A DNA stretch of 10,077 nucleotides from Treponema sp. (GTDB lineage: Bacteria > Spirochaetota > Spirochaetia > Treponematales > Breznakiellaceae), in the NCBI GenBank assembly GCA_031274565.1, contig JAISPY010000047.1:1-10077 (forward strand). Direction: 5' to 3'. Below, piece after piece: positions 1 through 5,276 of this stretch; within the stretch, counting starts at the first letter, position 1; the number at the start of each line of letters is the position of its first letter. The notes beneath the pieces are model-generated. The model worked only from the letters and a program-made list of their open reading frames with translations. It had not been told where the DNA came from and did no database searches. Made by a program: the position numbers and the translations under genes.

Positions 1-120
1 TTCATAGGTGTTTTTAATATACGCCCTATACTGACTGTAGAACACCATACCCACACCGAATGCAATGACGATGCTGAAGGTAGCAAATACCATAAGAAAT
101 GTGGTCTTCAAACTTTTCAT
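1..120 (-). CDS. N-terminus of a membrane-anchored protein (partial)
   Basis: The reverse strand reads an uninterrupted 40-residue start from an ATG at 120-118 to the window edge. It begins MKSLKTTFLMVFATFSIVIA and continues with a hydrophobic run to about residue 28, then a polar YSQYRAYIKN stretch. Two Lys before a single long hydrophobic helix fit an uncleaved N-terminal membrane anchor. A Shine-Dalgarno-like AAGGTG lies about seven bases before the ATG. This architecture is usual for methyl-accepting chemotaxis proteins and for membrane GGDEF or adenylate cyclase sensors, all abundant in spirochaetes. Too little is visible to choose, so the family is a guess; that a gene starts here is well supported. 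Confidence 0.7.
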   Translation of the reverse strand, partial: MKSLKTTFLMVFATFSIVIAFGVGMVFYSQYRAYIKNTYE

Positions 121-282
121 ACTAAACACCTTCTTTATCAAAGTATCTACAGAGCCTTGTATTTACGTTAATCATCACCTACTCAGGGAGCGAGAGCTAG
201 GTATTCAAAAACCATCTAATCCTAGTCGGTGAATAAAGATTCTGGTTATACACGAACCGCATACGGGGTTAGATTACTCCCT

Positions 283-288
283 ATTATA
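283..288 (-). promoter_or_regulatory. Possible -10 box for the leftmost minus-strand gene
   Basis: The minus strand carries a perfect TATAAT here, about 160 bases upstream of the ATG at 120. No convincing -35 hexamer sits at 16-18 bases; the nearest TTGAGT is only 8 bases away. If used, it would give a long leader. The rest of 121-480 is A+T-rich and shows no gene. Confidence 0.25.
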
Positions 289-484
289 AGCTCGATACTC
301 AAGAAAACATGAGCTGCCTCTACTCCATGCTCTTTCTCAATAAGCAGGTCAAACACTCCCGTTTTTTAAAAAAACAGGCTCGAGCGGTTGAAACATCCTC
401 TTCAGGGCTTGACATTATGAAAGAATATACCAGTTTTCAAAAAAATATACAAGTAGCTCGCAGTATTGTTTACATATTTTATAC

Positions 485-600
485 GGTCCGCATCGTCACG
501 GGTGACTTAGGACGCCGCCCCCCTAAGCCCCTGCGGACGCGGTGCTATCGCCGGGGTCTTCTTTTCATACTGAAAAGATCCTTGACCAGAAGGGGGCGTC
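485..600 (+). ncRNA. Candidate structured RNA of unknown class
   Basis: This G+C-rich block sits between A+T-rich flanks in a gene-free stretch. GTCCGCA (486-492) pairs perfectly with TGCGGAC (532-538) and encloses two small hairpins: GTCA/TGAC (495-498 with 503-506) and CTTAG/CTAAG (506-510 with 523-527). Hairpin CGGTG-CTAT-CGCCG (540-553) follows, then TCTTTTCA-TAC-TGAAAAGA (560-578), itself bracketed by GGTC (555-558) and GACC (584-587). The loop of the CTTAG hairpin (GACGCC at 511-516 plus following C residues) is complementary to GGCGTC at 595-600, a possible pseudoknot. I match it to no riboswitch or ncRNA family I know. It could be a leader of the nitroreductase gene, a free RNA or a G+C-rich dispersed repeat. 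Pairings were found by eye; conservation is untested. Confidence 0.3.
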
Positions 601-639
601 TATACCGGGAAACGTTCCTCCAGGTTCCCCAATCCAGTA

Positions 640-668
640 TTGCCATTGCCGCAGTTTTGTACTATCCT
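640..668 (+). promoter_or_regulatory. Likely promoter of the nitroreductase gene
   Basis: TTGCCA (640-645) and TATCCT (663-668) are separated by 17 bases, matching sigma70 hexamers at 5 of 6 and 4 of 6 positions. Transcription would begin near 675, leaving a leader of about 30 bases before the ATG at 707 with GGGAGG at 695-700. If this promoter is the one used, the structured block at 485-600 lies outside the transcript. Confidence 0.4.
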
Positions 669-706
669 AAACCCATCATCATTCATATTAAACAGGGAGG
701 CGTACT

Positions 707-1231
707 ATGCAAAGTACCCTGGAAGATCTGAAAAATAGGCGGAGCATCCGGGCATATAAACCGGAGCAGATCAAGGACGAGGAATTGGATGCGATACTGG
801 AAGCGGGTACCTGGGCTGCCAGCGGCGCCGGGGCGCAATCCGCGGTAATCGTAGTCGTGCAGGATAAGGCCCTGATAAGCGAGCTTGAAGGCTTGAATGC
901 CCGGGTGCTCAATAACCCGCAGGCTAAGCCCTTCTATGGCGCTCCCACGGTGTTGGCAGTGCTGGTGGATCAAACCAAACCCACGCCCCTGGAAGACGGA
1001 AGTCTGGTCATAGGTAATCTTATGCTGGCGGCGTCCGCTATCGGCGTAGGTTCCTGCTGGATTCACCGGGCAAAGCAGGTGTTTGAGTTTGAGGAAGGGA
1101 AGGGATTGCTCAAAAAATGGGGGCTTTCGGAGCACTATGTGGGGGTTGGTTTCTGCATCCTAGGCTATGCCGCAGGGGACCCGCCTAAACCTGCGGACCG
1201 CAAGGCAGGCTATATCATCAAGGCGCGCTGA
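707..1231 (+). CDS. Nitroreductase family FMN-dependent oxidoreductase
   Basis: A 174-residue protein of the compact nitroreductase family, cytoplasmic flavoenzymes that use NAD(P)H and FMN to reduce nitro compounds, quinones or similar acceptors; the physiological substrate is usually unknown. The N-terminal RRSIRAYKPEQI (residues 11-22) is the family's FMN-phosphate-binding signature. The ASGAGAQSA stretch near 38-46 and the C-terminal half with GVGSCWI (about 113-119) and GFCILGYA match the single-domain fold, and the length is typical. There is no signal peptide. The start is well fixed: GGGAGG lies six bases before the ATG. It precedes the pantothenate kinase by about 50 bases and may be cotranscribed with it. 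An overlapping reading frame from 309 to 731 is not considered real. Confidence 0.9.
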   Translation: MQSTLEDLKNRRSIRAYKPEQIKDEELDAILEAGTWAASGAGAQSAVIVVVQDKALISELEGLNARVLNNPQAKPFYGAPTVLAVLVDQTKPTPLEDGSLVIGNLMLAASAIGVGSCWIHRAKQVFEFEEGKGLLKKWGLSEHYVGVGFCILGYAAGDPPKPADRKAGYIIKAR

Positions 1232-1282
1232 CCGGGGCGTAAAACAGTTATCTGTCCCGTCTGGTAAAGGATGAGAGCACCC

Positions 1283-2098
1283 ATGATCATCGGTATAGAC
1301 ATCGGTAGTACCATCACCAAGGCGGTATCCATCGAAGACCATAGCATGACGCGGAAGATCAAGACCAAGGCGGTAGACGCGGTAACCTCTGCCGCCGGGG
1401 CCTTGGGGAAGATGATGGTAGAAAATGATATTACCATGCGGGACGTCGAAGGGATCATGATCACCGGCGCTGGGGCAAGCAAGATAAAGAACGACCTGTT
1501 CGGCATACCCACTGCGCACATTGATGAAATCACCGCCATAGGCATTGGCGGCATGTTTCTTTCGAAGCAAGATAATATCATCATCACCAACATCGGTACT
1601 GGAACCGCGATCATCGAGGCGAAGCAGGATCGGATTACCCATCTGGGCGGTTCCGGGGTGGGCGGCGGTACAATCCTGGGACTGGCAAAGAAGCTGCTGC
1701 TGACCTCAAACTTCAACGGCATCATGGAATTGGCGAAATCCGGGAACCTGAATCAGGTAGACCTTCTCCTGGAAGACATCATGGAGACGGATATAAGTTT
1801 TCTGAACCGGGAGGCCACTGCCTCCAACTTTGGCAAGATGCTGGATACCGCCCGGCATGAGGACCTGGCTATGGGGATCCTGAATCTGGTGTATCAGGTA
1901 ATTGGGATGATTTCGGTATTCGCGGCCAAGAGTAAAAACCTTGACCGGGTCATTGTTACTGGAAACGGAAGTAAGAATTCCATGGGCAAACAGATCTTGT
2001 CCACTATCACCGGGATGTATGCGGTGGCCTTTGAGTATCCCCAGGATGCGGAATACACCACTGCCATAGGCGCGGGCCTTTCCTGGCGCCCCGATTAG
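1283..2098 (+). CDS. coaW: Type II pantothenate kinase (CoaW-like)
   Basis: A 271-residue ASKHA-fold kinase predicted to phosphorylate pantothenate with ATP, the first committed step of CoA synthesis. The N-terminal phosphate loop GIDIGSTITKAV (residues 4-15), a second glycine loop NIGTGTAI (103-110), the GGSGVGGGTILGLA segment (122-135), VIVTGNGSK near the adenosine site and the C-terminal TAIGAGL all match the type II (fumble/Staphylococcus CoaW) family. E82 in HIDEITAIG is the likely catalytic glutamate. Length matches bacterial CoaW. I chose the ATG at 1283 because the product then begins MIIGIDIG and AAAGGA lies 11 bases upstream; the in-frame ATG at 1271 abuts that same AAAGG with no spacing. 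In Staphylococcus the type II enzyme is not feedback-inhibited by CoA; whether that holds here is unknown. The alternative of a BadF-type ATPase is less likely because the FeS cysteines of that family are absent. Confidence 0.88.
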   Translation: MIIGIDIGSTITKAVSIEDHSMTRKIKTKAVDAVTSAAGALGKMMVENDITMRDVEGIMITGAGASKIKNDLFGIPTAHIDEITAIGIGGMFLSKQDNIIITNIGTGTAIIEAKQDRITHLGGSGVGGGTILGLAKKLLLTSNFNGIMELAKSGNLNQVDLLLEDIMETDISFLNREATASNFGKMLDTARHEDLAMGILNLVYQVIGMISVFAAKSKNLDRVIVTGNGSKNSMGKQILSTITGMYAVAFEYPQDAEYTTAIGAGLSWRPD

Positions 2099-2130
2099 GG
2101 CCGGAGGGTCTATGGTGCGGCGGCTGCAAA

Positions 2131-2163
2131 GGGGTAGCTGCGCTGGAGGCGGCTAAAAACCCC
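2131..2163 (+). terminator. Imperfect stem-loop after coaW
   Basis: GGGG (2131-2134) and TAGCTGC (2135-2141) pair with GCGGCTA (2149-2155, one G-T wobble) and CCCC (2160-2163), leaving a 7-base loop and an AAAA bulge. No T-run follows, so intrinsic termination is doubtful. It is the first stable fold after the coaW stop at 2098. Confidence 0.25.
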
Positions 2164-2196
2164 AGGCAGCCCTCATGACGCGGAGCCCCTTGGTGA

Positions 2197-2225
2197 AGGA
2201 CCCTCTGGGTCCTCAAGCACTTGAG
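2197..2225. other. Overlapping pair of perfect hairpins in the 2099-2339 spacer
   Basis: AGGACCC-TCT-GGGTCCT (2197-2213) is a perfect 7-bp hairpin, overlapped by CTCAA-GCAC-TTGAG (2212-2225). A third, CCCCT-ACCTG-AGGGG, lies at 2251-2265. The two overlapping stems share bases and cannot both form. The 241-base spacer otherwise holds no credible reading frame on either strand. Confidence 0.3.
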
Positions 2226-2289
2226 CACAAGAAGAAGATATGCAATATCGCCCCTACCTGAGGGGTTACAAAAAGTTTATCCCGGCGCT

Positions 2290-2323
2290 TTGACTTGTAC
2301 GCTTCTCTATAATTGAGTATAGT
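2290..2323 (+). promoter_or_regulatory. Promoter region of the TPR/YmdB-like/RseC-like cluster
   Basis: TTGACT (2290-2295) and a perfect TATAAT (2308-2313) are present but only 12 bases apart, too close for a standard sigma70 site. An alternative pairing, TTGTAC (2295-2300) with TATAGT (2318-2323), has the ideal 17-base spacer but a weak -35. One of these probably drives the cluster starting at 2340. Confidence 0.35.
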
Positions 2324-2339
2324 TAGCAGAGGGGGTATC

Positions 2340-2879
2340 ATGGAAACAGCGGCATTTTTGAATGATTCGGGTATTGCTTTAACTGAAGCGAATCGACCTA
2401 ACGAGGCTATCTCCCTTTTTCGTAAGGCCCTGATCATGGAACCGGAAAATCCGTTATTGTGGCTGAATTTGGGTATTGCCCAGCAGCGAACCGGAGACTA
2501 TGAGGATGCATTACATAGTTTTGAGCGGGCGGTTTATATAGAGGACACCTTGGCCGAAGCATGGGACGCGATGGGTCTGATCTATTATGAACTTGAACGG
2601 TTCGATCTGTCGGAAACCTGCTATCATTCGGCATTGGAGCGGAATGAAGGCACCCCCAAGACCTGGAATAACCTGGGAGTGTTGTACTTTACCGAAGGCA
2701 GCTATGAAGAAGCTCGGCACTGTTTTGAAGAGGCCGTCAGTTTGGCCCCTCTGTACTATGAAGCTTTGTATAACCTGCGGGATACCTGCCGGGAATTGGA
2801 GGATTACCGGGCAGCCGCGGAATTTGAACGGATCCTTTCGGGGCTGTTCGTAAACCAGGGATATCAAGCATTCGTATGA
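2340..2879 (+). CDS. Tetratricopeptide repeat (TPR) protein
   Basis: A 179-residue protein made almost entirely of about five 34-residue TPR units (roughly residues 3-36, 37-70, 71-104, 105-138 and 139-169), with the usual spacing of Trp/Leu-Gly-Tyr and Ala-Pro positions, as in WLNLGIAQQRTGDYEDAL and TWNNLGVLYFTEGSYEEA. Such arrays are protein-binding scaffolds; the partner cannot be read from sequence. No signal peptide or membrane helix is seen, so it is probably cytoplasmic. The start is the ATG at 2340, preceded by AGAGGGGG; an in-frame TTG at 2313 lies inside the likely -10 box and is rejected. It is first in a run with the YmdB-like gene (23 bases downstream) and the RseC-like gene, so it may assist one of them, but that is inference. 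Confidence 0.85.
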   Translation: METAAFLNDSGIALTEANRPNEAISLFRKALIMEPENPLLWLNLGIAQQRTGDYEDALHSFERAVYIEDTLAEAWDAMGLIYYELERFDLSETCYHSALERNEGTPKTWNNLGVLYFTEGSYEEARHCFEEAVSLAPLYYEALYNLRDTCRELEDYRAAAEFERILSGLFVNQGYQAFV

Positions 2880-2902
2880 GGGTTTTTTAAGAGGTTTTTT
2901 TA

Positions 2903-3751
2903 ATGAAGGTTCTCTATGTGGCGGAAATAGTCGGGAGGACCGGCGTATACGCCTTCAAGAAGGGTTTAGCGGATCTCAAGCAGCAGAAGGAGGTTGATTT
3001 TGTGATTGCCGGGGCGGACGGGGTTACCGGCGGGAACGGTCTCGGCAGAAACCATGCGGGGTATATTCACAAGCTGGGAGCCCAGGTGCTTACCACCGGG
3101 GAATGTTGTTTTTACAAAAAGGACCTGGTGGAACAGCTTGCTAAGCTGCCCTATGTGCTTAGGCCCGACAACCTCAACCGGGAGGCCCCGGGGATCGGAT
3201 CCCGGATTTTCAAGACCGGAACCAAGCCCTCGGACCCTAAAATTGCGGTAGGGGTATTGTTGGGACAAAGTGGATTCCAGCGGCTGCACGGGAATAATCC
3301 TTTTTCCCTGCTCCCGGTATTGCTGGAACGGTTCCGGCAGGAAACCCCCTATAGCATCATTGATTTTCACGCGGAAGCCACTGCGGAAAAGGGCGTCCTT
3401 TTTATGTTAGCCGCAGGGCATTGTTCTGCGGTGATCGGTTCTCATAACCGGGTACAGACTGCGGATGAGCGGATACTGCCCGGGGGAACCGCCGTCATTA
3501 CCGATGCGGGCCGTACCGGCAGCGCGGATTCGGTGGGCGGGGTCAATATAGAAAAGCGGATCCAGGAATATCGCACCGGTATTCCTGAATGGACCAGGGA
3601 GGCGGTGGATAAACCTGAACTGCAGGGGGTCTTGATTGAACTGGACGCTGCGGGGAAGGCCTGCTCCATAGAACGGATCCGGTATCCGGTTCCGGATATG
3701 CCCCTGAAAGAGGCGCGGGAAGAAACCGCTTGGGCAGACCATGACCGGTAG
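2903..3751 (+). CDS. YmdB-like metallophosphoesterase relative with altered active site
   Basis: A 282-residue protein homologous over its whole length to the YmdB/DR1281 calcineurin-like phosphoesterases (TIGR00282 type), which use a di-metal centre and in Bacillus hydrolyse 2',3'-cyclic nucleotides. The shared frame is clear: DFHAEATAEK (154-163), RVQTADERILPGGTA and ITDAGRTG. Yet most metal or catalytic positions differ. The Asp of the first motif is E8; the GEN motif reads A38-D39-G40, replacing the bridging Glu with Asp and the Asn with Gly; the GNH motif reads G66-E67-C68, replacing Asn and the catalytic His; and the last HTH reads H181-N182-R183. H156 and H181 remain. It may be catalytically dead, bind a different metal (E67, C68, C69 are candidates) or have a new activity. 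Start ATG has AAGAGG eight bases upstream. Its end overlaps the next gene by 11 bases. Confidence 0.85.
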   Translation: MKVLYVAEIVGRTGVYAFKKGLADLKQQKEVDFVIAGADGVTGGNGLGRNHAGYIHKLGAQVLTTGECCFYKKDLVEQLAKLPYVLRPDNLNREAPGIGSRIFKTGTKPSDPKIAVGVLLGQSGFQRLHGNNPFSLLPVLLERFRQETPYSIIDFHAEATAEKGVLFMLAAGHCSAVIGSHNRVQTADERILPGGTAVITDAGRTGSADSVGGVNIEKRIQEYRTGIPEWTREAVDKPELQGVLIELDAAGKACSIERIRYPVPDMPLKEAREETAWADHDR

Positions 3752-4178
3752 GATTCATGCCATAGCAGGCACTACCGTTACCATACATCAGGGAGCAACC
3801 TGTTTCGGCTGTATGCGGCCGGAGTGTAACCCGCAGGCGCGACTTTTTACGGCGCACAATTCCCGCAGGCTTCCCTTGAAGATAGGCCAAATGGTGGAAA
3901 TCGAGGCTGCTCAGGTTATGCTGATAGGACAAGCGCTCGCGGCTTTGCTTCCCCCGGCGCTGGGTTTCTTGGGAGGATTCATGCTCACGGGCCTCCTGGC
4001 TCCCGGTGCAGGGGATCCTGCTCGGGCTGCGGGAGGGGCGCTGGGGCTTTTTGCCCTGGCCTATCTCACCTACCACATCCGTAAAGGGTGTCCTACGGAA
4101 ACGACATTCCACGTGGCCCGGGTCTTAGCGCCTGAGCCGGTACGCTTGCCTCTATCGGGGGATACGTCTATATTATAG
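3741..4178 (+). CDS. RseC/MucC-like membrane protein with N-terminal cysteine motif
   Basis: A 145-residue protein of the RseC family (SoxR-reducing/sigma-E regulator type). It has a short N-terminal beta-rich domain carrying a cysteine cluster, C21-x2-C24-x4-C29, and then two hydrophobic helices at about 58-86 and 94-112, with KIGQMVEIE between. That order, soluble Cys domain then two membrane spans, is the family hallmark. In enterobacteria RseC acts with the Rnf-like SoxR-reducing complex or on RseA; neither partner is in this window, so the role here is unknown beyond membrane redox or signalling. The ATG overlaps the preceding stop, suggesting translational coupling. No strong ribosome-binding site is seen. 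The last residues overlap the promoter I assign to the Hsp20 gene. Confidence 0.75.
   Translation: MTGRIHAIAGTTVTIHQGATCFGCMRPECNPQARLFTAHNSRRLPLKIGQMVEIEAAQVMLIGQALAALLPPALGFLGGFMLTGLLAPGAGDPARAAGGALGLFALAYLTYHIRKGCPTETTFHVARVLAPEPVRLPLSGDTSIL
4146..4174 (+). promoter_or_regulatory. Likely promoter of the Hsp20 gene
   Basis: TTGCCT (4146-4151) and TATATT (4169-4174) are 17 bases apart, 4 of 6 and 5 of 6 matches to sigma70 hexamers, lying inside the end of the RseC-like gene. Transcription from near 4182 would give a leader of about 90 bases. No CIRCE (HrcA) palindrome is present. Confidence 0.4.
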
Positions 4179-4190
4179 ATTAGGAAATTG

Positions 4191-4265
4191 TCAAGACCGC
4201 TCTTGAGAGGGTCAATTTAACCGGGCCTGAGGGCCGGTAAGCGCCTATACCGGGTGCAAAGGAGC
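4191..4265 (+). promoter_or_regulatory. Structured 5' leader of the Hsp20 gene; possible RNA thermometer
   Basis: Three folds line up before the ATG at 4271: a perfect TCAAGA-CCGC-TCTTGA hairpin (4191-4206); ACCGGGCC-TGA-GGGCCGGT (4220-4238, one G-G mismatch); and GCGCCT (4241-4246), which can pair with AGGAGC (4260-4265) with one mismatch and so cover the ribosome-binding site AAAGGAG. A weak helix over the ribosome-binding site before a small heat-shock gene is how ROSE-type thermometers work. It does not carry a clear ROSE or fourU signature, so the role is inference. Confidence 0.3.
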
Positions 4266-4270
4266 CTACT

Positions 4271-4822
4271 ATGAAAGGCAAAGGATACATAGATATGGGT
4301 ACCATATTTGATGAAATATTCGAAGCTGCCCAGACTTTCAGTGATGAATTGCATCGCAACTTTGATCACTACGATCCGCGGTTTGGATCCCGGAGTCCCT
4401 TTGGAGCCAAGGGACCTTTTGACGAAAATGTCGATTATTACCCGAATTATTCCTATCCGCCCATGAATGTCTACATGACTGGGGATCGGAGTATGATCTT
4501 CGAGTTCGCCCTGGCCGGATTCGATGAAAAGGATATCCATCTTTCGTTCCAGGGGGATTACATGGTCTTTTCCGCAAAAATCGGGGAACCCTACTCCGAA
4601 GCGTTGGAAGCCCCGGGGGAGGACAACCTCAGGTATTTCAAGCGCCGCCTTAAGCTTAAAGACATCGAGAAGCAAAAGTACTATGTACCGCTGGATAAGT
4701 ATGCCCAGGAAAACGTAAAAGCCCTCTATAAAAACGGTATCCTCAAGGTAAGCATTCCGCCTAAGGATGAACCGAATCAAAGTGAAGGCATTAAGATCGA
4801 GATTATCAAGGAAGGAGACTAG
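4271..4822 (+). CDS. Hsp20 family small heat-shock protein
   Basis: A 183-residue small heat-shock protein, an ATP-independent chaperone that oligomerises and holds unfolding proteins. The N-terminal arm (about 1-60) is rich in Phe, Tyr and Pro. The alpha-crystallin domain runs from about MNVYMTGDRSMIFEFALAGF (near residue 65) to GILKVSIPP (near 159-167), the conserved closing strand. The C-terminal tail GIKIEII carries I-x-I motifs of the kind that dock into neighbouring subunits. At 183 residues it is slightly longer than average because of the N-terminal arm. AAAGGAG six bases before the ATG fixes the start; an in-frame ATG eight codons later is less well placed. It precedes a prolyl isomerase gene, suggesting a small proteostasis neighbourhood. 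Confidence 0.9.
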   Translation: MKGKGYIDMGTIFDEIFEAAQTFSDELHRNFDHYDPRFGSRSPFGAKGPFDENVDYYPNYSYPPMNVYMTGDRSMIFEFALAGFDEKDIHLSFQGDYMVFSAKIGEPYSEALEAPGEDNLRYFKRRLKLKDIEKQKYYVPLDKYAQENVKALYKNGILKVSIPPKDEPNQSEGIKIEIIKEGD

Positions 4823-4834
4823 GCCCCCAGGAAC

Positions 4835-4878
4835 CGGCGAAGGCCCGTGTATCTGCGGGATACCGAAGACCTTCGCCG
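4835..4878 (+). terminator. Long stem-loop between Hsp20 and the prolyl isomerase
   Basis: CGGCGAAGG (4835-4843) pairs perfectly with CCTTCGCCG (4870-4878). The 26-base apical part holds a further perfect hairpin, GTATC-TGCGG-GATAC (4849-4863). No T-run follows directly, so it may be a weak terminator, a processing or stability element, or an attenuating structure. The 136 bases between the two genes hold no other clear element; no strong promoter is visible for the next gene. Confidence 0.4.
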
Positions 4879-4958
4879 CTTGAGCGCGGTCCGTTTTGAG
4901 GGCTGGTACTGTTCTGTAACGTATTAGTTTTTGGGGAGTATTAGGTGCGGAGATGCCT

Positions 4959-5237
4959 ATGGAATGGCGTGCAAGCCATATTTTGGTGAAGGATAGAAAA
5001 TTAGCGGAAGATCTGTTACGGAGGGTCAAACAAGGGGCTTCCTTTGAAGCCCTTGCTCGGGAATATTCTACCTGTCCCTCCAAATCTTCGGGAGGCGATC
5101 TGGGCTGGTTTGGACCGGGAAAGATGGTTGCCCCCTTTGAATCTGCGGTTAAGCGGCTTTCTCCGGGTTCGGTAGGGGATGTGGTACAGACCTCGTTTGG
5201 GTATCATATTATCAAATGTACGGGCCGTAAAGACTGA
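4959..5237 (+). CDS. Small parvulin-type peptidyl-prolyl isomerase (PpiC-like)
   Basis: A 92-residue single-domain parvulin, similar in size to E. coli PpiC. It catalyses cis-trans isomerisation of Xaa-Pro bonds. Diagnostic segments are ASHILVKD at the N-terminus, STCPSKSSGGDLGWFG in the middle and SFGYHIIK near the C-terminus; the two histidines and the Cys of STCPS are the usual active-site residues. No signal peptide is seen, so it should be cytoplasmic, unlike PrsA or SurA. Two ATGs compete: 4953 and 4959. I prefer 4959 because GGAG (4949-4952) lies six bases upstream; use of 4953, with AGGTG about five bases before it, would add two residues. It is followed 39 bases later by the HD-GYP gene, likely in the same transcript. 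Confidence 0.9.
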   Translation: MEWRASHILVKDRKLAEDLLRRVKQGASFEALAREYSTCPSKSSGGDLGWFGPGKMVAPFESAVKRLSPGSVGDVVQTSFGYHIIKCTGRKD

Positions 5238-5276
5238 GTATGGCCTCTGACCGATGCGTCCCTGTGGAGGAGTCTC

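Noticed and set aside
121..300. Cyclic di-GMP riboswitch in the leader of the leftmost minus-strand gene
   Set aside because: Such leaders are common for chemoreceptor genes, but neither the class I nor class II consensus can be found here.
309..731. 140-codon open frame on the plus strand before the nitroreductase
   Set aside because: It has no ribosome-binding site, no family resemblance, crosses the structured G+C-rich block and overlaps the well-supported nitroreductase start in another frame.
1210..1725. Long minus-strand frames opposite the pantothenate kinase
   Set aside because: They mirror a gene with clear family motifs on the plus strand, have Met/Ile/Pro-biased nonsense composition and lack ribosome-binding sites.
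4191..4206. CIRCE-like HrcA operator before Hsp20
   Set aside because: The TCAAGA/TCTTGA palindrome has a 4-base gap and does not match TTAGCACTC-N9-GAGTGCTAA.
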